Origin: a virus
IMG/VR virus record: IMGVR_UViG_3300036944_001324
Location: 62,001-126,000 of that record
Direction: 5' to 3' (one strand)
Length of the DNA stretch: 64,000 nt
The translations under genes were made by a program, and so were the position numbers. The notes beneath the pieces were generated by a model. The model was not told the origin of the DNA. It saw nothing but the letters and a program-made list of their open reading frames with translations, and ran no database searches. This document shows, in pieces, positions 1 to 7,482 of the stretch (the first letter of the stretch is position 1; every line of letters starts with the position of its first letter).

Positions 1-941
1 CGAGCTGTAAGCTTCTCGTAAACGTACTTGGCCACTTCATCGGCCGTAGCTTCGATGTTGGTGAGCAATTCACCAGTTTCGTTCTCATACAAAGACTTGT
101 ACAGGAACTGCATGTTGGAAGTTAGTGCGTCTTCAAACGAGAACCGAACCAACGCCGGCTTCTTGTCCTTGTTACGCAGGCAGACAGCATCGTTCCAGAT
201 GGCAACCTGCTTGAAGATGCTCAAAGAGAACCCAGTTTTCCAATTGTGTTCCTGCGCACCAATCACCCATTGTTCACCAGGGCGAAACCCCATGTCCAGT
301 GCACGGTTCAAACCCTGCCAACCAGTCATCAGGATGGCCGTACCGTTTTCTTGTTCTTGGATCTGGCGGATGATCTCAGCTGAAGCATGCAAGTCAGCCA
401 GATTGAGCATAGCGTTAATGGCCGGGTCCTTAGACTCAACGTTAACTTGGTAAGGCTCGAGTTTACTCACCAACTCACTGATCCATTGGCGAGTGTTAGT
501 AATGCTGTCGCGTTCTTGACGGAACGAGAAAGCAGCCTTGTTCAGCAGAGCATCAACTTCCTGATTGCGAAAGTGAGCACTGATGTTCTTTTGCAGATTG
601 ATTACAGCCAGTTCGATGGCCGGTTGATCAAGGTCTTTATTCAGTACCTGCTCTGCACCAGAGTACAAACCATCGTCACCATGGCAAGCGTGACGCATAG
701 ACAGCAACAAACTGTCCTTGTCGTATTGGTGAGTAACTGGGTTCTCAGCCATCTCCATGGCGATCTTCTTGAGAGCCGAGAGAACTTCACGTTCTTGACT
801 CACCCCGATGATAATCTCGGGAACCACTACCGCCTTGATCAACTTGCGGACCAGCTCCGCAGAGTTCTCTGATTTTTCTTTCAGTTGGCTTTCACGAAAA
901 AGCAAGGCGATAGCCTTGATGAGAAGCAGCTTATAGTCCAT
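1..941 (-). CDS. DnaB-like replicative helicase, C-terminal part cut off by window edge
   Basis: Minus-strand frame open from an ATG at 941 to the window edge, 313 complete codons, so the C-terminal half is missing. The N-terminal ~170 residues are helical, like a DnaB N-domain. Then comes GWQGLNRALDMGFRPGEQWV leading into a P-loop position reading GAQEHNWKTGFS, which corresponds to the DnaB Walker A (usually GxxxGxGKT). The lysine-threonine pair is kept but the preceding glycine is replaced by Trp, so the loop is degenerate. The expected role is to unwind DNA at the phage fork. The gene is divergent from the next gene at 1217, with ~200 bases between them. The helicase family call is fairly safe; activity cannot be judged without the missing motifs. 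Confidence 0.75.
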   Translation of the reverse strand, partial: MDYKLLLIKAIALLFRESQLKEKSENSAELVRKLIKAVVVPEIIIGVSQEREVLSALKKIAMEMAENPVTHQYDKDSLLLSMRHACHGDDGLYSGAEQVLNKDLDQPAIELAVINLQKNISAHFRNQEVDALLNKAAFSFRQERDSITNTRQWISELVSKLEPYQVNVESKDPAINAMLNLADLHASAEIIRQIQEQENGTAILMTGWQGLNRALDMGFRPGEQWVIGAQEHNWKTGFSLSIFKQVAIWNDAVCLRNKDKKPALVRFSFEDALTSNMQFLYKSLYENETGELLTNIEATADEVAKYVYEKLTA

Positions 942-1143
942 GGGTATTGTTAAAGTCGTTTCGTCAGAGGGAAATGAAGCAAGAACTTTTCGATTGTAAC
1001 CACAACCCAAGTCCTGCTCTACACAGAGATAAACGACGCTGTGCAAAAGACTACCGGACCAATTAATATGTACTGAGATTGCTGCTTTTTGGCTAACCTC
1101 TTTTTGATGTGACGGTGGATTCCGGGCACAAAAGGACGTAACT

Positions 1144-1203
1144 ATGCGCTTAATCTCTATGACTGCACAAGCAGACCACTATTTTGTATTCAAGACGTTT
1201 TGA
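1144..1203 (+). CDS. Putative 19-residue leader peptide upstream of the 1217 gene
   Basis: ATG at 1144 follows AAAAGGA with a 7-base spacer, a much better ribosome site than the downstream gene's non-AUG start region has. The peptide is MRLISMTAQADHYFVFKTF. Its TGA stop (1201-1203) lies 13 bases before the likely GTG start of the next gene and abuts that gene's AAAAGGA. I infer translational coupling. It matches other short leaders at 4319, 10849, 13022 and 31382. It could be chance, since it is very short. Confidence 0.35.
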   Translation: MRLISMTAQADHYFVFKTF

Positions 1204-1216
1204 AAAGGACGCATCT

Positions 1217-1792
1217 GTGATTCCTCAACACGCCATTATCCTGACCCAGTCAGTGGTACGCGTACTCAAAAACAAACGACTCTCCTTGGAGGTCGTTACT
1301 GACTACAGTCAGATGCGAGCCTTGTTCTCGCAGAACGATTTGGCTGCGATCCTTGCGCTGCAGACCAGCGCGCTCACGCAGTCGATTCACGACAGCTTTT
1401 ATTATGCGTTGGTAGATAAGTGGAGAAGCTCTGCTAAAGAGCACGTACAGGAGCTGGACTCCGTATTGCTTCCCTTGTCCCAAAGCGAACTTGTGGCCAA
1501 CTACCTTCGGGAACAGTTGTCTTTGCCAGAAGGCAAGGATCTGGACCCAGCTGCTTCGCCAGTTCAAGTGGTTGACCTCAACGGCAGTGGCATCGCTGTG
1601 GTGCTTGACGTAGGCGCGATTCAATATCTCGCCGACGGAGCAAACAAATACACAGTCGTGCGCGCTGTCATGCAAGTGTTCCTCAAGTACATGCCTTTGG
1701 ATAAGCTGGCGAGCCAGGAATGGTTCCGTCGCTTGGTTCATCTGTCGGCCGTGTACTCGACTTTGCGTCCTCCGCAGCCAGTGATTAGCTGA
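1217..1792 (+). CDS. Unknown phage protein, 191 residues
   Basis: Start chosen as GTG 1217 because AAAAGGA lies 8 bases upstream; an upstream TTG at 1184 is in frame but has no ribosome site. The protein begins MIPQHAIILTQSVVRVLKN and looks soluble, mixed alpha/beta and mildly acidic, with no membrane segment or catalytic motif I recognise. A minus-strand open frame covers almost the same bases but reads as Arg/His-rich shadow. The gene sits between the divergent helicase and the capsid gene, downstream of a putative leader ORF. Function unknown. Confidence 0.7.
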   Translation: MIPQHAIILTQSVVRVLKNKRLSLEVVTDYSQMRALFSQNDLAAILALQTSALTQSIHDSFYYALVDKWRSSAKEHVQELDSVLLPLSQSELVANYLREQLSLPEGKDLDPAASPVQVVDLNGSGIAVVLDVGAIQYLADGANKYTVVRAVMQVFLKYMPLDKLASQEWFRRLVHLSAVYSTLRPPQPVIS

Positions 1793-1974
1793 GGACAACC
1801 TTTGTTTTTGACTTGAAAAAGACTGACAACGCTTTTACAACCGTATTTGTATTGTTGGTTATATCAGTCAAATACTCCACAATTGTCTGAGGAGTGCGTG
1901 ATTCTGGAAGTTTCATGCCCCTGGACGGTTCTTTTTCTTTTCTCTCATCTTTTTTCCTTGCAAGGATTTTCCCG

Positions 1975-4116
1975 ATGACCAAACTCTCCGCCATCGCGTC
2001 GACTGCCAGCTCTGTGCTGGCTGGCCGCGTTTTCCAAGCCGTGAAAAACCTGGCCTCTGAAGGCCAACCCGGCAAAGTGCATGCCGCTGCCAAGTACGCT
2101 TTCGGCACCGAATCCATGTCCGAAGCTGGTCAGCAAAACCTGCGCTCCGTGGCCGACCACGTTCGCAGCGAACTCAAGCGCGTTGCGCTGGCTGAAGGCA
2201 TCACCCCCACCGAAGGCCAGATCTCGGCCGCCACCGAATCCATGCTGATGGCTTCGAACGTGCAAGACTCGATCCGCCGCAATGCAGTGGTTGAAGGCAA
2301 TGGCAGCACCCCCTTCGTTGGTACCAGCGGCCTGGCCGATGGTTTCGCTGGTCGCACCATCGGTGCCGAAGCCTACAACGAAAGCGACAACACCAACGTC
2401 CTGGCCAACACCGTGACGTACAACATCCTGGCCGGCCGCCAGAACAAGGCTGGTGAACTGCTGTTCCCCACCGTGACTGTTCCTTCCGACAACGTCGGCG
2501 TGAGCGTGACCATTCGCCTGTACCAAGTGCATGACGACATCAAGCGTCAGATCTCCGGTGCCCGTGCCAACTTCAACCGCCGTTCGATCCATCGCGGCAT
2601 GATCGATCACACGATCCTGCACAACGACTCGACCATGGCCATCCCAGTGCACCGCACTGAATCGGCTGCCAACTTCACGACCGACGTGGCGGCCTACGAC
2701 ACCGTGAACGAAGGCGAAACGATCCACACCGGCGCCCTGCGCTTCGGTCGTACCGTCGACTTCATCGGCCTGAGCCAAACCGACACGCTGCTGGCTTCGG
2801 GCGTGATGACCCGTGAAGACGACCTGGACCCCGATGTGCGTCTGAAGGCTGTGTACCTGAAGGTTGGCGCGAACGTGGTTCGCTTCGCCGTGGAAAACCT
2901 GGCCCTGTCCAACTTCATCGCCACCGGTCAGGACAACTACCGCTCGCAAAAGCTGAACTTCGAAACCAGCTCGCTCGTGCTGCAGAAGACCACCAAGACC
3001 ATCGCCGGCGCCGCTCTGGCTGGTGACCTGGCTACCATCGACACCGGCAACCTGGTTGTGCGCCTGGGCGTCGTGGTCAACGGCAGTGTGAACATCGAAT
3101 CCGGTGATCTGGTGGCTCACGCCAACGGCCTGACCGTGCTGTCGATCTACGACGCCGACGACAAGTCCCAAGTGCCTACCGACGCTGGTGCTGGTCAGAC
3201 CCTGAAGAACGCCATCGAAGCCGGTACCCTGGTCGGTTACGACGTCAAGGCCTATCGCTCGAACGCTTCGCGTCGTCAACGCGGCCAACTGCTGGACACC
3301 ACGTTCTACACGCAAATCTGGGCCGTGCCTTACCGCTCGCCTCTGACCGCTCTGCGTCCCGTGAACGCTCCTGCACAGTCCGACGGTGCCGATCTGGAAG
3401 CCCTGGCCTCCGCGACGTTCATCCGCACGTCGTCCGAAGCCATCACCGTGCTGCTGGAAACCGCTGAAGTTCTGAGCGCTACCTCGGCCCTGGACCTGGA
3501 CCCCACCGCGATCCCTGAAACGCTGGGCGTCGCCCGCATGCTGCTGAAGCCCACCTACCTGTCGGGCAACATCAACATCGCGTCCGAAACCAACGCTGTG
3601 AAGTCGCACGAACTGGAAAAGGACATCCGCGCCGTTCTGGTGAACCGCATCCGTGACCTGGCCTACCGCCTGTACCGTGATTCGGAATTCCAAGCCGTGG
3701 TGGAATCGGGTGCTTCCGGCACGACCGACGAACCCGTGGTGTGCGTGGTGACCGATCCGATGACCGCTCGCTACCTGATGATCGAAGGTGAAGTGCGCAC
3801 CGCTGGTCCTGGCTTCGATCTGCGCATCGAAACCACTCCTGACGAACGCATGCAAGGTCGCATCGCCGTGGCCCTGGGCTACCCTGACAAGTCGGACGGC
3901 GCAGTGAACTCGCTGCACTTCGGCAACATGCTGTGGTCGCCTGAACTGGCCCTGGTTCTGCCTATCGCTCGCGATGGCAAGATCAGCAAGGAACTGACCG
4001 TGCAGCCACGCTTCCGTCACATCGTGAACACGCCTGTCCTGGGCATGCTCTCCGTGACCGGCCTGCCTGAAGTGGTGTCCGTGCGCGTGCCGATCGCTTT
4101 CAAGGAAGTGGTCTAA
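1975..4116 (+). CDS. Major capsid protein (phiKZ gp120-like)
   Basis: A 713-residue protein, close to the length I recall for the phiKZ-type major capsid protein (~747). Codon choice is strongly biased to C-ending, high-expression codons (GCC, CTG, AAC, GGC), unlike the flanking genes, as expected for the most abundant virion protein. ATG 1975 is chosen because AAGGA lies 10 bases upstream; the frame also extends back to 1894, but that part reads as a pyrimidine-rich leader. The N-terminal ~130 residues are helical and Ala/Ser/Glu-rich like a cleavable delta domain. Candidate prohead-protease sites of the phiKZ type (small residue-x-Glu) occur at G44-T-E46 and G130-A-E132, before a beta-rich body. 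It ends at a strong terminator hairpin (4151-4192). No other capsid candidate is visible in the window. Confidence 0.8.
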   Translation: MTKLSAIASTASSVLAGRVFQAVKNLASEGQPGKVHAAAKYAFGTESMSEAGQQNLRSVADHVRSELKRVALAEGITPTEGQISAATESMLMASNVQDSIRRNAVVEGNGSTPFVGTSGLADGFAGRTIGAEAYNESDNTNVLANTVTYNILAGRQNKAGELLFPTVTVPSDNVGVSVTIRLYQVHDDIKRQISGARANFNRRSIHRGMIDHTILHNDSTMAIPVHRTESAANFTTDVAAYDTVNEGETIHTGALRFGRTVDFIGLSQTDTLLASGVMTREDDLDPDVRLKAVYLKVGANVVRFAVENLALSNFIATGQDNYRSQKLNFETSSLVLQKTTKTIAGAALAGDLATIDTGNLVVRLGVVVNGSVNIESGDLVAHANGLTVLSIYDADDKSQVPTDAGAGQTLKNAIEAGTLVGYDVKAYRSNASRRQRGQLLDTTFYTQIWAVPYRSPLTALRPVNAPAQSDGADLEALASATFIRTSSEAITVLLETAEVLSATSALDLDPTAIPETLGVARMLLKPTYLSGNINIASETNAVKSHELEKDIRAVLVNRIRDLAYRLYRDSEFQAVVESGASGTTDEPVVCVVTDPMTARYLMIEGEVRTAGPGFDLRIETTPDERMQGRIAVALGYPDKSDGAVNSLHFGNMLWSPELALVLPIARDGKISKELTVQPRFRHIVNTPVLGMLSVTGLPEVVSVRVPIAFKEVV

Positions 4117-4150
4117 GCGCTAATTCTCCCTGAGCAATCAGGGTAGATAA

Positions 4151-4192
4151 AGCATAAGAAGAGGCCTTTCGGGGCCTCTTCTTTTATGCCGT
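4151..4192. terminator. Hairpin terminator with GCATA/TATGCCGT outer arms
   Basis: Arms GCATAAGAAGAGGCC and GGCCTCTTCTTTTATGC enclose a short loop, with a T-run inside the right arm. The outer bases GCATA/TATGC extend the stem past the T-run. It directly follows the capsid gene. One of about 19 similar elements in the window. Confidence 0.85.
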
Positions 4193-4217
4193 CAGTATAA
4201 CCGAACATTTGGTTTAA

Positions 4218-4280
4218 ACATTTTTTAGCAACATATCATCGTTGTGTAATGCGTGACAGCAATGTCTCGCAAATATGCCC
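4218..4280 (+). promoter_or_regulatory. Composite regulatory element, copy A (conserved 30-mer, hairpin, TATG)
   Basis: The core TTTTTTAGCAACATATCATC continues into GTTGTGTAATG and ends at 4251. Near-copies occur at 37843 and 63221. It is followed at once by a hairpin GCGTGACA-GCAA-TGTCTCGC (4251-4270, 7 of 8 pairs, GNRA-type loop), then AAATATGCC. It lies upstream of the leader ORF at 4319 and the gene at 4379. I infer a phage promoter or operator with a structured 5' leader; direct evidence is only the conservation and position. Confidence 0.6.
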
Positions 4281-4318
4281 TCTATACAAACACCTGCTTC
4301 CAACCCAAGGAGATAACG

Positions 4319-4366
4319 ATGATCAATGTAAATCAAGAAAGTCCATCGGAGCTTCACTCGAACTAA
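4319..4366 (+). CDS. Putative 15-residue leader peptide
   Basis: ATG 4319 follows a near-perfect ribosome site (AAGGAG, about 6 bases upstream). The peptide MINVNQESPSELHSN ends at TAA, 12 bases before ATG 4379. It is in the same frame as the 4379 gene but separated by TAA and a second in-frame TAG. It is therefore either a leader controlling the weakly initiated downstream gene or the degraded former N-terminus of that gene. Confidence 0.4.
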   Translation: MINVNQESPSELHSN

Positions 4367-4378
4367 AACGAATAGCTC

Positions 4379-5740
4379 ATGGCTGTGCTTACCAAAGAGC
4401 CATGTCAGGAAGTGTTTACAGAGCCACAGGTCATTACGATAACTCGTAAGGTAGGTGGTATCAACATAGCCGACATGGAGGCCATATTTGGCCGACTCGC
4501 ACGTACTGATGCAATCACGGGTGGTGATAGCAACACAGTGATCCTTGAGAGCGAAAATCAAGAACGTGTAAGAGTTTTCAATTTCACCGAATTACCAATA
4601 ACAAAAGTTTCGCAGGATGGAATAAGGTCGGTTGTACTGCCTGTTGATCCTAGCGAATACATCCTGGCTATGCCAGTAATGAAAGCACTGGAAACACCCC
4701 TGTGGTGGTCGGCGCTTGCCAAGACACAAACTAAGCCACACGACTTGCTCAACAAGATCGTGATCGCTAAGAGTAGATTTTTTATCGGAAGGTCAGCGCA
4801 TGAGATCAAAGCCCAGCTGCGACTTAGCCGTATCGATGCCTCCAGTTTCGACAAATTGATGACGGCTGCCCCCTTTAGTGCCTATTATGGGGGTAAAAGA
4901 ATTCAAGCAGTTTATGCTATGTTCATGTACGTTGTTGATGTTGCTGATTTCAAAGGCTACATGCATCTGCACGAACGCTCTAGCGATACGTTTGTAACGT
5001 TTCGTGATCCGAGCACTGCTCCAGCCCATCCGTGGGATGTCAGTAACTCGTTAGTGGACTGCAGAGCAATACCGGAAGGTGGATCAATAGGGGCCGTCCC
5101 CATGTTGACTTACAGACTGGTGTACCATGAACACATGCCTAGAACACGCTATCTGAGAGAAGGCTCGACAGTTGTTGAGCTTATCCCGGAACGTGATCCT
5201 ACTACGGAAGAAGGTTTCTATAAACATCATTACTTACCCAGTCGTGGTAATGGCATTCCTGGTTTTCACAACCAGGAGTTTATTCCGATGGAGAAGATCA
5301 CGGAAGAAGGCGGGTTCTATTTGACGAAGGAAGGCGCTGCACTGAATCTAGCTGAGCAAGCGATAATCGCTCAGCGAAAGGAAGAGCAAAGCAACCGGGA
5401 GCAAACCGTCAAAGCTTGGGTAGCTGCAATGAACGCAGATGCTAAAGCGGCAGCCAGTCAGTACAAAGACTACTACAACGAATGTTTGTCTATGCTCAGG
5501 GAGCAAAAGCGCAAACAAACCACCGAGCACGAGCAAGCGTACCAAGCGCTAGCGCGTGAGCGAGATGCTTTGCGAGATCAGGTCACGCAGTTAAAGACTG
5601 AAGTGAATGATCGCAAGCGCGAGCATGAGGAAACCATGCTCGATCGGAAGGAAATGTTGGAAGCGTTGAAACTCATACCCGTGGTGATAGGCATCGTGGG
5701 AACCATAATCGCACTCGGGCAGAAGGGAAAAAAGAAATGA
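4379..5740 (+). CDS. Unknown tail-anchored coiled-coil protein, 453 residues
   Basis: The first ~300 residues form a soluble alpha/beta region with no motif I recognise. About residues 330-430 are a charged heptad-like coiled coil rich in Glu/Lys/Gln/Arg. The C-terminus is a single hydrophobic stretch (LIPVVIGIVGTIIALG) followed by a basic tail (QKGKKK). This is the layout of a C-tail-anchored inner-membrane protein with its body in the cytoplasm. Base and codon use is more A/T-rich than in the capsid gene before it. ATG 4379 has no clear ribosome site and lies 12 bases after a well-initiated leader ORF. The conserved element upstream suggests separate, perhaps early, control. No function is assigned; a role at the membrane during infection is inference. 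Confidence 0.75.
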   Translation: MAVLTKEPCQEVFTEPQVITITRKVGGINIADMEAIFGRLARTDAITGGDSNTVILESENQERVRVFNFTELPITKVSQDGIRSVVLPVDPSEYILAMPVMKALETPLWWSALAKTQTKPHDLLNKIVIAKSRFFIGRSAHEIKAQLRLSRIDASSFDKLMTAAPFSAYYGGKRIQAVYAMFMYVVDVADFKGYMHLHERSSDTFVTFRDPSTAPAHPWDVSNSLVDCRAIPEGGSIGAVPMLTYRLVYHEHMPRTRYLREGSTVVELIPERDPTTEEGFYKHHYLPSRGNGIPGFHNQEFIPMEKITEEGGFYLTKEGAALNLAEQAIIAQRKEEQSNREQTVKAWVAAMNADAKAAASQYKDYYNECLSMLREQKRKQTTEHEQAYQALARERDALRDQVTQLKTEVNDRKREHEETMLDRKEMLEALKLIPVVIGIVGTIIALGQKGKKK

Positions 5741-5781
5741 AAGATCGTTGCGACTCTACAGACCAAAAGGGGTAATCCAGA

Positions 5782-7446
5782 ATGGGAATGGATAGGCACT
5801 TACTGAACTGTGCAAGACAGTTTACTCCGCCTGTGGAGATGGACATCGTTGACGGCCTGGCTGTCAAACACATGCAGCACGTGGAAGACTTCGTTGAAAG
5901 TATCTTTCGCACCGTAGCGAAGGACTTTCCACCTGGTCTGGAGTTCATCGGTGGTGAGCGTTGCTCGCCATACGAGGAGTTCATGAACGAACCACGTGTG
6001 AAGACAGGTGGTCGTCCGACGGTGGATATTGCGCAAAGCGATATTTACATGATGAAATACCGCTTCCGGTTTGAAGGTGAGGAGTTGCCTCCTCGTTACA
6101 TCTTCTTGCCGTACGTGGGTGAAGCCGGCTCGTTGATGCTCTCTGGTGCACGGTTCTTTATATCGCCTGTGCTCGCCGATGAACTCCTGTCCTATGAAAA
6201 GGACAAGATCTTCGTGGTGTTCATGCGTGATAAGAAGTACATCTACCGCACCAACCACTCTTTTGTGATCGATGACCAGATCACGGAACTGGGTGTGGCG
6301 TGGTCTATCCTTCACAACGACCCCAAGACAAAAACAAAGGGTCGCGAGAAGAAGATCATCCCGTTGATCCATTACCTGCTCTCCAAGTACGGCTTTACCG
6401 AGACCTTCAAGAAGTTCGGGAAATGCCTGGCAGTGATGGGTAAGGAAGACATCAATCCTGATGCCTACCCTCCTGAAGAATGGGTGATTGCGAAAAGCCG
6501 TCGGTTTATGCCGCGTCCGTATAACAACGGAACGGATGTGCGAATCGCGATTCCTCGTGCTCAGTACACGCCGATGGTTAAGTCCATGCTGGCTTCTTTC
6601 TTCTACGTTGCTGATCGGTTCGGCGAACGTCCCATCTTCGAGTACAAAGACAACACCCGTCTTTGGATGACGATGCTGGGTCTGACGCTCTGGGGCGATA
6701 GCAAGGATGAAAGCGTGATCTATGAAGAAGTGATCAACCACTTCAACAGCCTTGATAAGTACGTGGATGACTTCGTACGCCGTCAGCTGCAACACATCGG
6801 TCACCCGTGCGACAACATCTACGAGTTCCTTGCAGTGTGCATTGAGCACATGGACCAGTGGATGATCGAGACACCCAAACGTTCGATCACGTTGCATGAC
6901 AAGAAATTGTCCATCCTCTATCCGGTACTGTTGGTACCATTGATCATGCCGATCTCTCGGTTTTACTACGTCATTGAGGCGGAGGCACAAAAGAACGGAC
7001 TGACAAAGAAAAGCGTGACGAACATTCTTGGCGAAACCCTCAAGCCAAGACGGATTTTCAAAATCCGAACTGATGCAAGCAATGTATCGGCCATGAGCTA
7101 CTCTGGGGACAATAAGTTCTTCAAGCTCACCTCTGTGATCAAGCCGCAAAAGGGCTCCGGTCATGGGAATGATTCCAAATCTGACTCCGGTGTTCGGATG
7201 CACTCATCCATCGCTGAGGTTGGTAGTTTCTTAAACCTGCCAAAGACCGATCCAACCGGTCATGCGCGCGTCAACCCGCACTTGAAGCTCCTCGCAGGAG
7301 AGTACGTTCAGCGTGACCCTGAAGTTGTTGCCTTGTGCGACAGCGTTCAGCAGATCCTGGACCAAACCATGCGTTCAGCAGTGGTAGCGGGGCTGGAAGG
7401 CGACATGAGTCTGGAAGACATTGACGTCGGAGACTCGGACGAGTAA
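5782..7446 (+). CDS. Non-virion RNA polymerase, beta N-terminal part (phiKZ gp123-like)
   Basis: A 554-residue protein with a good ribosome site (AAAAGGGG, 9 bases before ATG 5782). Residues ~105-135 (RYIFLPYVGEAGSLMLSGAR) resemble the beta segment that precedes the lobe (G-x-F-x-INGxER in bacteria). Residues ~437-445 (AMSYSGDNKF), then ~489-500 (TDPTGHARVNP), line up with the rifampicin-region motif HPTHYGRVCP of bacterial beta, after which the protein ends. It would therefore be the N-terminal half of a split beta subunit, with the C-terminal half encoded outside this window. The position two genes after the capsid gene also fits phiKZ gp120-gp123. The acidic C-terminus (EDIDVGDSDE) is extra. 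The beta identity is motif-based; assignment to the non-virion enzyme rests on synteny and on the separate full-length beta at 56119. Confidence 0.65.
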   Translation: MGMDRHLLNCARQFTPPVEMDIVDGLAVKHMQHVEDFVESIFRTVAKDFPPGLEFIGGERCSPYEEFMNEPRVKTGGRPTVDIAQSDIYMMKYRFRFEGEELPPRYIFLPYVGEAGSLMLSGARFFISPVLADELLSYEKDKIFVVFMRDKKYIYRTNHSFVIDDQITELGVAWSILHNDPKTKTKGREKKIIPLIHYLLSKYGFTETFKKFGKCLAVMGKEDINPDAYPPEEWVIAKSRRFMPRPYNNGTDVRIAIPRAQYTPMVKSMLASFFYVADRFGERPIFEYKDNTRLWMTMLGLTLWGDSKDESVIYEEVINHFNSLDKYVDDFVRRQLQHIGHPCDNIYEFLAVCIEHMDQWMIETPKRSITLHDKKLSILYPVLLVPLIMPISRFYYVIEAEAQKNGLTKKSVTNILGETLKPRRIFKIRTDASNVSAMSYSGDNKFFKLTSVIKPQKGSGHGNDSKSDSGVRMHSSIAEVGSFLNLPKTDPTGHARVNPHLKLLAGEYVQRDPEVVALCDSVQQILDQTMRSAVVAGLEGDMSLEDIDVGDSDE

Positions 7447-7482
7447 CAACTTCCCACATTTCACAAGCAAAGGAAAAAACGC

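Noticed and set aside
1945-4020. 691-codon open frame opposite the capsid gene
   Set aside because: His/Gln/Val-rich composition typical of the antisense shadow of a strongly biased gene; the plus-strand frame has a ribosome site, terminator and capsid-like features.
5800-7203. 467-codon minus frame opposite the RNAP beta N-part
   Set aside because: No start signal and His/Arg-rich shadow composition; the plus frame carries RNA polymerase motifs.
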